The notes under the pieces: model-generated | Seen by the model: the letters and a program-made list of their open reading frames with translations, nothing else | Told to the model about the DNA's origin: nothing | Databases searched by the model: none | Translations under genes and position numbers: made by a program | From: Phenylobacterium immobile (ATCC 35973) | GTDB taxonomy: Bacteria > Pseudomonadota > Alphaproteobacteria > Caulobacterales > Caulobacteraceae | DNA: 64,000 bases | Direction: 5' to 3' | NCBI RefSeq assembly: GCF_001375595.1 | Contig: NZ_CVJQ01000001.1 | Coordinates: 2,445,001 to 2,509,000, forward strand | In this document: piece after piece, positions 8,751-17,406 of the stretch | Layout of the letters: every line of letters starts with the position of its first letter | Position numbering within the stretch: position 1 is the stretch's first letter

Positions 8751-8751
8751 G
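8746..8751. repeat. Right target-site duplication (ACTAGG), supplies the transposase stop codon
   Basis: Exact copy of the ACTAGG on the left side. The TAG at 8748-8750 terminates the transposase frame. Removing the element and one copy restores a continuous sequence from the cytochrome c stop into the leader of the TonB receptor. Confidence 0.9.
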
Positions 8752-8906
8752 CGAAGCCTTATTAACGCTCACGATCCCGTTCATTTATTGAACCACTAGG
8801 TTGACGCCCGTCACGGTTCAGCCGCACGTTCACCCTTCAGACGACGCAAGGTCCGCCTTGCGAGCGCGCGCCGCGGACAACGCAGCGCGATACGAAGGGA
8901 TCGGAC

Positions 8907-11429
8907 ATGCGCTCAACCCAGACACTTCGCGCCGCGGCCTCCATCGCGGTGCTCGCCGCGCTGTCCATCGGCGCGAACGCCCAGGCGCAAACGACCGCTG
9001 AGACCGGCGTCCAGGCCGACAGCGCCGACCTGACCGTCGACGCCCTGATCGTCACCGCCCAGAAGCGCGAGCAGAACCTGCAGGACGTGCCGGTCGTCGT
9101 GACCTCCTTGCCGGAGAAGCTCCTGCAGAATTCGGGCGTGCGCGACATCAAGGACCTGACCTTGCTGACCGCCGGCATGATCGTCACCTCGACGACGTCG
9201 GAGGCCTCGACCACGGCGCGCATTCGCGGCGTCGGCACGGTCGGCGACAACCCGGGCCTCGAATCTTCCGTGGGCGTCGTCATCGACGGCGTCTACCGGC
9301 CGCGCAACGGCGTCAGCTTCGGCGACCTCGGCGAGATGCAGCGCATCGAGGTTCTGAAAGGCCCGCAAGGCAGCCTGTTCGGCAAGAACACCTCGGCCGG
9401 CGTCATCAACGTCCTCACCAAGGGCCCCGAGTGGACCTTCGGCGGCCAGGCTGAGGCCACCTATGGAAACTACGACGCCCGCGGCGCCTCGGTCTCGGTG
9501 ACCGGCCCGATCATCCCCGACAAGCTCGCCGGCCGCCTCTATGTCGTCGGCCGCGAGCGCGACGGCTTCAACGACGTCGTGGTCGGCAAGGGCCCGAACA
9601 CCGTCACCCAGGACGCCGACCAGGAATTCTGGTCGGTCCGCGCCCAGGCCCTGTTCACCCCGGCCGAAGACGCGACCTTCCGCTTCATCGCCGACTACAC
9701 CAACCGCTCTGAAAACTGCTGCGGCGCCGTGCAGATCCGCACCGGCCCCACGGCCAGCGTGATCAACGCCCTGGCCGCGCCGTTCAAGGGCGTGTCCAAC
9801 CCGGCCGATCCCTACGATCGCGTCGTCTATTCGAACCGCGGCGCCCCGCAGGACTTCATCGACATGGGCCTGTCGATGCAGGCCGACTTCGACATCGGCT
9901 GGGCCGACATCACGGCGATCACCGCGCTGCGCAACTGGAAGACCGACCAGGGCCAGGACTCGGATTTCTCCACCGCCGACATCGCCTACCGCGCCAAGGA
10001 CGGCACGAACTTCGTGAAGTTCAACACCTTCAGCCAGGAAGTGCGGATCGCTGGGACGAGCGGCAAGCTGGACTGGCTGGCCGGCATGTTCTTCGCCGAC
10101 GAGCGCCTGGTGAACGACAGCAATTTCCTCTTCGGCGCTGACTATGAGCGCTACTTCGGCCTGCTGCTGTCCAACGGCGCCAGCGCCAACTTCGTCGCCG
10201 CGCTCACTGGCCGCCCGCCGGGCTCCAACTTCCCGCAAGGCGCCGGCCAACGCGACCACTACAACCAGCGCGCCACCACCCTGGCCGGCTTCACCAACAA
10301 CACCTTCCACGTGACCGACGCCTTCGATGTGACGGTCGGCCTGCGCTATAGCTGGGACACCAAGAAGGTCGACACCTACCAGGCCAACTCCGGCTCCAGC
10401 ATCGCCTGCGCCGCGGCCCTTGGCCGGCAGGCCCAGATCGCCGGCGTGGTCGGCGCCGCCCAGACGCCGACCATCATCGGAAACCTCTGCCTGCCGTGGG
10501 CCAACCCCTTCTTCAACGGCCTGACCTACACCCAGTACGACGATGACAAGCAGTGGTCGGGCACCGTCAAGGCCTCCTACCGCTTCTCGCCGGGGGCGTT
10601 CGCCTACGCCTCCTACGCCCGCGGCTACAAGGCCGGCGGCTACAACCTCGACCGCTCGCAGTCCTCCAACGGCCTGCAGAGCGGCGGCCCGGGTGTCGTG
10701 CCGGTCACCAACACCTTCTTCGCGCCCGAGACGGTCGACAGCTACGAAGTCGGCGCCAAGACGACCCTGCTGAACCGCTCCCTGCTGCTGAACGGCTCGC
10801 TGTTCCACCAGCAGTTCGACAACTTCCAGCTGAACACCTTCCTCGGGACCTCCTTCGTGGTGCGCTCTATCCCCACCGTGAAGTCCAAGGGCGTCGACCT
10901 CGACCTCCTGTGGTTCGCGCCCGTGCGGGGGCTCTCGGTCCAGGCCGGCTACACCTATGCGCTCACCAAATATGGCGATGAGGCCGTGCCGAACGATCCG
11001 ACCAACGCGCTTGTCCTTCTCCCCGGTTCGCGGCTGTCGCTCGCCCCGAAGCACTCCGCCTCGGCCGCCGTCACCTATGAGACCCCGGTGGGAACCAGCC
11101 TCAAGGCGCTCTTCAACCTCGGCGGCAAGTACGTCTCGGCCTACAACACCGGCTCCGACCTGTTCCCGCCGAAGAACCAGAGGGGCTTCACCGTGTTCAA
11201 CGGCCGCGTCGGCTTCGGCTCTGACGACGAGCGCTGGATGTTCGAGTTCTGGGGCCAGAACCTGTTCAACAAAAAGTACGTGCAAGTGGCCTTCAACGGC
11301 GTGCTGCAAGGCCAGTCTGGCCTTTCCGCCACAAACCGCATCTACAATCCGGCCCTCGACACCATCACCTACGACGCCTTCCTCGGCGCGCCGCGCACCT
11401 ACGGTGTGACGCTGCGGTCGAAGTTCTGA
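8907..11429 (+). CDS. TonB-dependent outer-membrane receptor
   Basis: Energy-dependent outer-membrane importer. A signal peptide (about residues 1-28, ending ANAQA) is followed by a TonB-box-like segment (VDALIVTAQKREQ), a plug domain (GVRDIKDLTLLTAG to GQSLFG-like LKGPQGSLFGKNTSAGVINV) and a long beta-barrel that ends in the aromatic C-terminal signature TLRSKF. Its 840 residues are usual for the family. It lies just downstream of the IS element, in line with the amine oxidase and cytochrome c genes and 24 bases before a GST gene, so it may import the substrate handled by the neighbouring oxidases (inference). The IS probably cut it off from the upstream promoter. Confidence 0.93.
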   Translation: MRSTQTLRAAASIAVLAALSIGANAQAQTTAETGVQADSADLTVDALIVTAQKREQNLQDVPVVVTSLPEKLLQNSGVRDIKDLTLLTAGMIVTSTTSEASTTARIRGVGTVGDNPGLESSVGVVIDGVYRPRNGVSFGDLGEMQRIEVLKGPQGSLFGKNTSAGVINVLTKGPEWTFGGQAEATYGNYDARGASVSVTGPIIPDKLAGRLYVVGRERDGFNDVVVGKGPNTVTQDADQEFWSVRAQALFTPAEDATFRFIADYTNRSENCCGAVQIRTGPTASVINALAAPFKGVSNPADPYDRVVYSNRGAPQDFIDMGLSMQADFDIGWADITAITALRNWKTDQGQDSDFSTADIAYRAKDGTNFVKFNTFSQEVRIAGTSGKLDWLAGMFFADERLVNDSNFLFGADYERYFGLLLSNGASANFVAALTGRPPGSNFPQGAGQRDHYNQRATTLAGFTNNTFHVTDAFDVTVGLRYSWDTKKVDTYQANSGSSIACAAALGRQAQIAGVVGAAQTPTIIGNLCLPWANPFFNGLTYTQYDDDKQWSGTVKASYRFSPGAFAYASYARGYKAGGYNLDRSQSSNGLQSGGPGVVPVTNTFFAPETVDSYEVGAKTTLLNRSLLLNGSLFHQQFDNFQLNTFLGTSFVVRSIPTVKSKGVDLDLLWFAPVRGLSVQAGYTYALTKYGDEAVPNDPTNALVLLPGSRLSLAPKHSASAAVTYETPVGTSLKALFNLGGKYVSAYNTGSDLFPPKNQRGFTVFNGRVGFGSDDERWMFEFWGQNLFNKKYVQVAFNGVLQGQSGLSATNRIYNPALDTITYDAFLGAPRTYGVTLRSKF

Positions 11430-11453
11430 ACCTCGCCAACCTCGGAGACTTTC

Positions 11454-12038
11454 ATGATCCTCTACTACTCCCCCGGCGCCTGCAGCATGGCCGACCACAT
11501 CGCGCTCAATGAGGCTGGCCTGGCCCACGACCTGGTCAAGGTCGACCTGCGCGCCAAGCAGACAGCGGGAGGCGACGACTTCTGGCAGATCAATCCCAAG
11601 GGCTATGTTCCGGCGCTGGCCCTCGATAGCGGCGAGCTCCTCACCGAGAACGTCGCCATCATGACCTGGATCGCCAGCCAGGCGCCGGGCGTGGCGGCCA
11701 AGGGCGAGCTGGCGCAGATCCGCACGATCGAGACCCTGACCTACATCTCGACCGAACTGCACAAGCAGTTCGGCGTCCTGTTCCAGGGCGGAACGGACGA
11801 GGCCAAGGCCACGGCCCGCGAACGCATCACCAAGCGGCTGTCGCTGCTCGCCCCGCGCGTGCAGGACGGCTACCTCTTCGGTCCGGAGTTCACGGTCGCC
11901 GACGCCTATCTCTTCACGGTGCTCAGCTGGTGCAAGAAGGTCGGCGTTGACCTGGCCGACCCCTTCCCCGCCTACTACGACCGCATGGCGGCCCGCGACG
12001 CGGTGAAGCGTTCGTTGCAGGAAGAAGGCCTTGCTTAA
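11454..12038 (+). CDS. Glutathione S-transferase (beta-class-like)
   Basis: Conjugates glutathione to electrophiles or acts as a thiol-dependent detoxification enzyme in the cytoplasm. The 194-residue protein starts MILYYSPGACSMADHIAL, the thioredoxin-fold N-terminus of bacterial beta-class enzymes with the conserved active-site Ser/Cys region, and contains NPKGYVPAL and the ES-type ELLTENVAIM glutathione-binding loop. The C-terminal helical domain includes FTVADAYLFTVL. It follows the TonB receptor by 24 bases and precedes a strong hairpin, so it is probably the last gene of that unit. A role in handling reactive aldehydes from the neighbouring pathway is plausible but not shown. Confidence 0.9.
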   Translation: MILYYSPGACSMADHIALNEAGLAHDLVKVDLRAKQTAGGDDFWQINPKGYVPALALDSGELLTENVAIMTWIASQAPGVAAKGELAQIRTIETLTYISTELHKQFGVLFQGGTDEAKATARERITKRLSLLAPRVQDGYLFGPEFTVADAYLFTVLSWCKKVGVDLADPFPAYYDRMAARDAVKRSLQEEGLA

Positions 12039-12052
12039 GCTTTGATCAAGAA

Positions 12053-12088
12053 CGCCGGCGTCGTCCCGGGGATGGGACGACGCCGGCG
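12053..12088. terminator. Strong 15-bp hairpin after the GST gene
   Basis: CGCCGGCGTCGTCCC pairs perfectly with the sequence 12074-12088 across a 6-base loop. It sits 14 bases after the GST stop. There is no clear T-run, so termination would be weak or Rho-assisted. The GTCGTCCC/GGGACGAC arms resemble the GTCATCCC palindromes at 46.8 kb and 55.3 kb, so it may belong to the same dispersed repeat family. Confidence 0.6.
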
Positions 12089-12136
12089 CCTTTCGGCGGC
12101 TTCGCGCGTTGAGGCCGAACATGAGTGGGAGCGACG

Positions 12137-12775
12137 ATGCAACCGGAAGACCTACCCGTCTCGCGGCGGGGACTGCTTGTCGGCGCAGCCGCCACCGGCG
12201 CCCTGTCCACCGCAACCCCCGCCCTGGCCCAGACCATGACAGCCGCGCCTGAAGCGCCGCCGGCGGCCACGCCGGTCACCCTGAAGATCAACGGCGAGTC
12301 GGCGACCTTCACCCTCGACAACCGCACCACGCTCTTGGACGCCCTGCGCGAGCACGCGCGGCTGACGGGCGTGAAAAAGGGCTGCGACCACGGCCAGTGC
12401 GGCGCCTGCACGGTCCACATCGACGGTCGGCGCATCAACAGCTGCCTGACGCTGGCGGTCATGCACGAGGGCGACGAGATCGTCACCATCGAGGGCCTGG
12501 GCCAGCCGGAGCATCTCCACGCCATGCAGGCCGCCTTTGTGAAGCACGACGGCTACCAGTGCGGCTACTGCACCCCGGGCCAGATCTGCTCGGCCGTCGC
12601 GGTCCTCGAAGAACTCAAGGCCGGCATCCCCAGCCACGTCACCGCCGATATCGCCGGCGCGCCGGTCGCCAGCCTCGAAGAGCTGCGCGAGCGGATGAGC
12701 GGCAACATCTGCCGCTGCGGCGCCTACTCGAACATCATCGACGCGATCGCTGAAGTCGGGGGGATCAAGGCGTGA
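12137..12775 (+). CDS. paoA: Periplasmic aldehyde oxidoreductase, [2Fe-2S] subunit (PaoA-like)
   Basis: Iron-sulfur subunit of a molybdenum aldehyde oxidoreductase of the xanthine oxidase family. The N-terminus [15 protein letters not shown] is a Tat signal, as in E. coli PaoA, so the heterotrimer is exported folded. The plant-type [2Fe-2S] cysteines are in [16 protein letters not shown] and NSC; the second [2Fe-2S] cysteines are in [14 protein letters not shown] and [12 protein letters not shown]. Length (212 aa) is close to PaoA. The ATG with GGGAG upstream was preferred over an in-frame GTG four codons earlier. The stop overlaps the start of the FAD subunit by 4 bases. Confidence 0.92.
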   Translation: MQPEDLPVSRRGLLVGAAATGALSTATPALAQTMTAAPEAPPAATPVTLKINGESATFTLDNRTTLLDALREHARLTGVKKGCDHGQCGACTVHIDGRRINSCLTLAVMHEGDEIVTIEGLGQPEHLHAMQAAFVKHDGYQCGYCTPGQICSAVAVLEELKAGIPSHVTADIAGAPVASLEELRERMSGNICRCGAYSNIIDAIAEVGGIKA

Positions 12776-13722
12776 AAACTTTCACCTATCAGCGCGCCGC
12801 GACTCCCGCCGAGGCCGCCAGGGCCGCGGCCGCCAACCCGCGCGCGAAATTCATCGCCGGCGGCACCAATCTGCTCGACCTGATGAAGCTCGAGATCGAG
12901 GCGCCCGCCCACCTGATCGACGTCAACCGCCTGGGACTCGACAGGATCGAGGACACCGCCGACGGCGGCCTGCGCATCGGGGCCCTGGTGCGCAACACCG
13001 ACCTGGCCGCCGACGCCCGCGTCCGCCGCGACTATGGCGTCCTCAGCCGCGCGCTCGTGGCCGGCGCCTCGGGCCAACTTCGCAACAAGGCCACTACTGG
13101 TGGCAACCTGCTGCAGCGGACCCGCTGCCCCTACTTCTACGACACCACCCAGCCCTGCAATAAGCGCAAGCCCGGCTCCGGCTGCTCGGCGATCGAGGGC
13201 TTCAGCCGCAGCCTGGGAATCCTGGGCGTCAGCGACGCCTGCATCGCCACCTATCCCGGCGACATGGCCGTAGCGCTGCGCGCGCTCGACGCCAAGGTCG
13301 AGACGGTTCACGGCGACGGCAAGGCCCGCGTCATCCCGATCGGCGAGTTCCATCGCCTGCCGGGCGCGACGCCCAATGTCGAGACCGCTCTGACGCCGGG
13401 CGAGCTGATCACCGCCGTCACTCTGCCGCGGCCGGTGGCGGGCAAGCACATCTATCGCAAGGTGCGCGACCGGGCGTCCTACGCCTTCGCGCTCGTCTCG
13501 GTGGCGGCGATCCTGCCCAAGGACGGCGCGCCCCGCCTGGCTTTCGGCGGCGTGGCCCCGCGGCCCTGGCGGATCGAGGCGGCCGAAGCCCAAGCCGCCC
13601 ACGGCGCGGACGCCGTGGCGGAAGCGGTCCTCGCCGGCGCCAAGACCACCCCCGAGAACGCCTTCAAGGTCACGCTGCTGCGGCGCACCCTGAACGGCGT
13701 GTTCGATCAAGCGAAGGCATAA
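12772..13722 (+). CDS. paoB: Periplasmic aldehyde oxidoreductase, FAD/[4Fe-4S] subunit (PaoB-like)
   Basis: Passes electrons from the iron-sulfur clusters to FAD. The 316-residue protein has the FAD-binding segment [19 protein letters not shown] near the N-terminus. A cysteine-rich insert ([17 protein letters not shown] then SGCSAIEGF, about residues 118-145) matches the extra [4Fe-4S] loop that distinguishes PaoB from ordinary xanthine dehydrogenase FAD subunits. Translation starts at GTG inside the paoA stop (GTGA). It has no export signal of its own, as expected for a protein carried out with PaoA. Confidence 0.92.
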   Translation: MKTFTYQRAATPAEAARAAAANPRAKFIAGGTNLLDLMKLEIEAPAHLIDVNRLGLDRIEDTADGGLRIGALVRNTDLAADARVRRDYGVLSRALVAGASGQLRNKATTGGNLLQRTRCPYFYDTTQPCNKRKPGSGCSAIEGFSRSLGILGVSDACIATYPGDMAVALRALDAKVETVHGDGKARVIPIGEFHRLPGATPNVETALTPGELITAVTLPRPVAGKHIYRKVRDRASYAFALVSVAAILPKDGAPRLAFGGVAPRPWRIEAAEAQAAHGADAVAEAVLAGAKTTPENAFKVTLLRRTLNGVFDQAKA

Positions 13723-13726
13723 GGCG

Positions 13727-15910
13727 ATGAAGTTCGACACGCCCGCCACCACCAACCCGATCGACCGGCTGAAGATCATCGGCCAGCCGATCGACCGCAT
13801 CGACGGCAAGCTCAAGACGACGGGCATGGCGCCGTACGCCTACGAGCGCCATGACGCAGCCCCGAACGCCGCCTACGGCTACATCCTGGGCTCGTCCATC
13901 GCCAAGGGCCGCATCGACTCGATCGACGTCGCCGCCGCGAAACGCGCGCCCGGCGTCCTCGCCGTGGTCACCTGGCAGAACGCCGGGCCGTTGACCAAGG
14001 CCGGCGCCCACACCGCCAGGCTGCTGGCCGGGCCCGAGGTCGAGCACTTCGACCAGGCCGTCGCCGTGGTCGTCGCCGAGACCTTCGAACAGGCCCGCGA
14101 CGCCTCGCGACGCATCAAGGTGCGCTACACTGAGATCCAGGGAAGCTTCGACCTCGCCGCCGCCAAGGACAGCGCCGTCAAGCCCACCGAAGGCCAGCCC
14201 GACACCGCCGTCGGCGATTTCGCCGGCGCCTTTGCAACAGCGCCGGTCAAGCTGGACGAGACCTACACGACCCCCGACCAGTGCCACGCCATGATGGAGC
14301 CGCACGCCACCACCGCGGCATGGAACGGCGACAAGCTGACGCTGTGGACCTCGAACCAGATGATCGCCTGGGCGATCCGCGACGTCGCCGCGACGCTCAA
14401 CCTGCCCAAGGAGAACATCCGCGTCGTCTCGCCCTATGTCGGCGGCGGCTTCGGCTCCAAGCTGTGGATCCGCGCCGACGTGATCATGGCCGCCCTGGGC
14501 GCCAAGGCCGCCGGCCGGCCGGTGAAGCTGGCGCTGGCCCGCGGCCAGGTGTTCAACAACACCACCCACCGCCCCGCCACCATCCAGCGCATCCGTATCG
14601 GCGCGGGCTCCGACGGCAAGATCACCGCCATCGCCCATGAAAGCTGGTCCGGCGACCTGCCCGGCGGCGGGCCCGAGACCGCGGCCAACCAGACGCGCAT
14701 GCTCTACGGCGGCGCCAACCGCATGACCGCCCACCGTCTGGCGGTGCTGGATCTGCCCGAGGGCAACGCCATGCGCGCGCCTGGCGAGGCGCCAGGCCTT
14801 CACGCCCTGGAAGTCGCCATGGACGAACTGGCCGAGCGCATCGGCATGGACCCGGTCCAGCTGCGCATCATCAACGACGTCCAGTACGATCCGGAAGCCG
14901 GTCCCAAGCGCCCCTTCTCGCACCGCGACCTGATCGGCTGCCTGACGCTGGGCGCCGAGAAGTTCGGCTGGTCCAAGCGCGACCCGAAACCCGGCCGCCT
15001 GCGCGACGGCCGCTGGCAAGTGGGCCTTGGCATGGCGGCGGCGTTCCGCGGCAACCTGACCATGAAGTCGGCCGCCCGGATCGTCCTCGATTCCAAGGGC
15101 CATGTGACGGTTCTCACCGACATGACCGACATCGGCACCGGCAGCTACACGGTCATCGCCCAGACGGCGGCTGAGATGCTGGGGACGAGCGTCGCCAACG
15201 TCAGCGTCCAGTTGGGCGACTCCGCCTTCCCGGTCTCCTCCGGCTCAGGCGGCCAGTGGGGCGGCAACAGCGCCACCGCGGGCGTCTACGCCGCCTGCAT
15301 GAAGCTGCGCGCGATGATCGCCGCCAAGCACGGCTTCGAAGACGCGTCCGCCGTCTACGACGGCGACGAACTGCGCGCGGGCAACCACCGCATGACGCTG
15401 GCCGAGGCCGCGGGCCCCGAAGGCCTGATCGCCGAAGACGCCATGGAATACGGCGACCTGCGCAAGACCTACGCCCAGGCCACCTTCGGCGCCCACTTCG
15501 CCGAGGTCGCCGTCGACGCCTACACCGGCGAAGTCCGCGTCCGCCGGATGCTCGCCGTCTGCGCCGCCGGCCGCATCCTCAACCCGAAGTCGGCCCGCAG
15601 CCAGGTGATCGGCGCGATGGTCATGGGCACGGGCGCAGCGCTGATGGAGCACGCCGTCGTCGACAAGCGCATGGGCGGCTTCATCAACCACGACATGGCC
15701 GAGTACCAGGTGCCCGTCCACGCCGACATCCCGCACCAGGAGGTCATCTTCCTGGACGAGGTCGACGACAAGTCCTCGCCCATGAAGGCCAAGGGCGTCG
15801 GCGAACTGGGCATCTGCGGCGTCGCCGCCGCCGTCTCCAACGCCGTCTACAACGCCACCGGCGTGCGCGTCCGCGATTTTCCGATCACCTTGGACAAGCT
15901 GCTGGTCTGA
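13727..15910 (+). CDS. paoC: Periplasmic aldehyde oxidoreductase, molybdenum-cofactor subunit (PaoC-like)
   Basis: Catalytic subunit that oxidises aldehydes to carboxylic acids at a molybdenum centre. The 727 residues match E. coli PaoC. Visible landmarks are PIDRIDGKLKTTGMAPYAYE at the N-terminus, the cofactor-binding YVGGGFGSKLW, and KGVGELGICG near the C-terminus with Glu693, at the place of the catalytic glutamate of the family. It starts 4 bases after paoB. No paoD/xdhC-type maturation gene follows; the next gene is convergent. Substrate range cannot be read from sequence, but an upstream amine oxidase makes an aldehyde product in the same compartment plausible. Confidence 0.93.
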   Translation: MKFDTPATTNPIDRLKIIGQPIDRIDGKLKTTGMAPYAYERHDAAPNAAYGYILGSSIAKGRIDSIDVAAAKRAPGVLAVVTWQNAGPLTKAGAHTARLLAGPEVEHFDQAVAVVVAETFEQARDASRRIKVRYTEIQGSFDLAAAKDSAVKPTEGQPDTAVGDFAGAFATAPVKLDETYTTPDQCHAMMEPHATTAAWNGDKLTLWTSNQMIAWAIRDVAATLNLPKENIRVVSPYVGGGFGSKLWIRADVIMAALGAKAAGRPVKLALARGQVFNNTTHRPATIQRIRIGAGSDGKITAIAHESWSGDLPGGGPETAANQTRMLYGGANRMTAHRLAVLDLPEGNAMRAPGEAPGLHALEVAMDELAERIGMDPVQLRIINDVQYDPEAGPKRPFSHRDLIGCLTLGAEKFGWSKRDPKPGRLRDGRWQVGLGMAAAFRGNLTMKSAARIVLDSKGHVTVLTDMTDIGTGSYTVIAQTAAEMLGTSVANVSVQLGDSAFPVSSGSGGQWGGNSATAGVYAACMKLRAMIAAKHGFEDASAVYDGDELRAGNHRMTLAEAAGPEGLIAEDAMEYGDLRKTYAQATFGAHFAEVAVDAYTGEVRVRRMLAVCAAGRILNPKSARSQVIGAMVMGTGAALMEHAVVDKRMGGFINHDMAEYQVPVHADIPHQEVIFLDEVDDKSSPMKAKGVGELGICGVAAAVSNAVYNATGVRVRDFPITLDKLLV

Positions 15911-15975
15911 GCCAAGCCTGGGCTCCTGATCTCCAGGCATAGCCGGGTTGAGACGATCAGGGCGGCGAGGAAATT

Positions 15976-17406
15976 TCAGCCGGATGTCGGCTCGAGGGCC
16001 AAGCTACGCCGGTCGAAGGTGGCGGCCAGGAGCTCGGTTCGGGCGCCGGCCCGGCGCAATTCAGCATCGACTAAGCGTAGCCGGGCGTCGGCGGCCTGTT
16101 CCTCGCGCAGGTTGACCAGGATGAAGTCGCTAGCCCCAAGCGCAAACCGCCGGCGCTCGGCCTCGGCGAGACGAGCGGTCAGTGCGACCTCCTCCGAGGT
16201 CAGGGCGACGATGCGGTCGTTGGCCTCGAGTTGGAGACCGATGTTCCGGATCTCGACCATGATCTGGTCCTCCAGCCATTGGCGGCGACGACGAAGCCCG
16301 TCGATCTCGGCCGCCACCTCAGCAAGCCTGCCGCGCGCTTGACGCTGCTGCAGCGGAAGGCTGAGCCGAAGGCCGACGAGGGTTTCCGACGGGATTCGTG
16401 TCGCGCCGCCCAACCCCACCGCGCCGATGTCCTTCGACACCTCGGCGCGCAGGTCGAGTCGGGGGGCCAAATCATTCTCGGCCTGGCGACGCCGCACGTC
16501 GGACTGTTCGAGCCGCACCAAGATGGCTTCGAGGTCCGGTCGCTCGAAAGCCATGGCCCCGGCCGCCTCGGCACTGGGCACCGCCAGGCTCGGCAGGCTC
16601 GGAGGCAGCCGATCGGGGCTGGGCGAAACGGGCTCTCCCTCCTCATTGCGCAGAAAGAGCGAAAGGTCGTTGGCGGCCTTGGCCAAGTCCTGTTCGGCCC
16701 GGGCCAGCAAGGCGCGCCGTCGAAGAATGTTCTGCCGGTTCTCCACCGCAAGAATCTCGGCTCGGCCGCCGAGCGCGACCTGGCGCTGAATGGACTGCTG
16801 CCGGGCGTCAGCCAACTCTAGAAGGTCGCGATAGACCGCAACGCGCAGCCCAGCCGCGACCCAGGCTTGATACCCCTCGATCGCTCGCCGTTGAACGCCC
16901 ACCTCGACGATTTGCCGCTCCAGCCGGGCGACCTGCATGTCGGAGTAGGCAAGGTCGAGACGCGTGCGCCGCTCGTCGACCAGCCGGTCGCGCCACAGGG
17001 CGAAGACCGCGCCAACCTTCGCTTCGCCCAGCCGGTTAGTGTAGCCGCGCGCGTCGTAGGTCGGCAGGGTTCCTGTGGAGATGCGGTAGGCCGCATAGAT
17101 CGAGCCGCCGTTGCGTGTGAAGGGCGTGGTCGCCTTGGCCTCGGCCACGGCGCCGTCGTAATAGCCGCTCGGACGCGCGCCTGCGTCGACCTCGAACACC
17201 GTGTCGAAGGCGCCCTCCGCGGCGACGCGGCGGCCGGCGGCCTGGCGCTCGCGCGCCATGGCGTCGAGAATCTGCGGTGTGTGCCGGGCGGAGGCGGTGA
17301 GCACCTCTTCCAAGGTCAGCGCCGCGGCCACGCCCGGCGCCGGGACGGCGATCAGCAGGGCGGCGATGAGTGACGGGAAGGCGGCGACGAACCGAATGCG
17401 GATCAT
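15976..17406 (-). CDS. TolC-family outer-membrane efflux protein
   Basis: Outer-membrane channel of an export system. The 476-residue protein has a Sec signal peptide (ending near GVAAA) and two helical repeats rich in Arg/Ala/Glu that form the periplasmic tunnel. It lacks a lipobox cysteine, unlike the NodT-type protein at the left end of the window. It is the last gene of a three-gene minus-strand operon and its ATG overlaps the stop of the HlyD gene (ATGA). It converges with paoC, 65 bases away. Confidence 0.88.
   Translation of the reverse strand: MIRIRFVAAFPSLIAALLIAVPAPGVAAALTLEEVLTASARHTPQILDAMARERQAAGRRVAAEGAFDTVFEVDAGARPSGYYDGAVAEAKATTPFTRNGGSIYAAYRISTGTLPTYDARGYTNRLGEAKVGAVFALWRDRLVDERRTRLDLAYSDMQVARLERQIVEVGVQRRAIEGYQAWVAAGLRVAVYRDLLELADARQQSIQRQVALGGRAEILAVENRQNILRRRALLARAEQDLAKAANDLSLFLRNEEGEPVSPSPDRLPPSLPSLAVPSAEAAGAMAFERPDLEAILVRLEQSDVRRRQAENDLAPRLDLRAEVSKDIGAVGLGGATRIPSETLVGLRLSLPLQQRQARGRLAEVAAEIDGLRRRRQWLEDQIMVEIRNIGLQLEANDRIVALTSEEVALTARLAEAERRRFALGASDFILVNLREEQAADARLRLVDAELRRAGARTELLAATFDRRSLALEPTSG

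Noticed and set aside
8913..12215. 1,100-codon minus-strand open frame opposite the TonB receptor and GST
   Set aside because: Composition is repetitive Gly/Ala/Val/Arg with no domain; it spans two well-supported plus-strand genes and is an antisense shadow of high-GC codon use.
15911..15975. GCCTGG/CCAGGC inverted repeat between paoC and the TolC-family gene as a terminator
   Set aside because: Arms are only 6 bases with an 11-base loop and no T-run; too weak to call.
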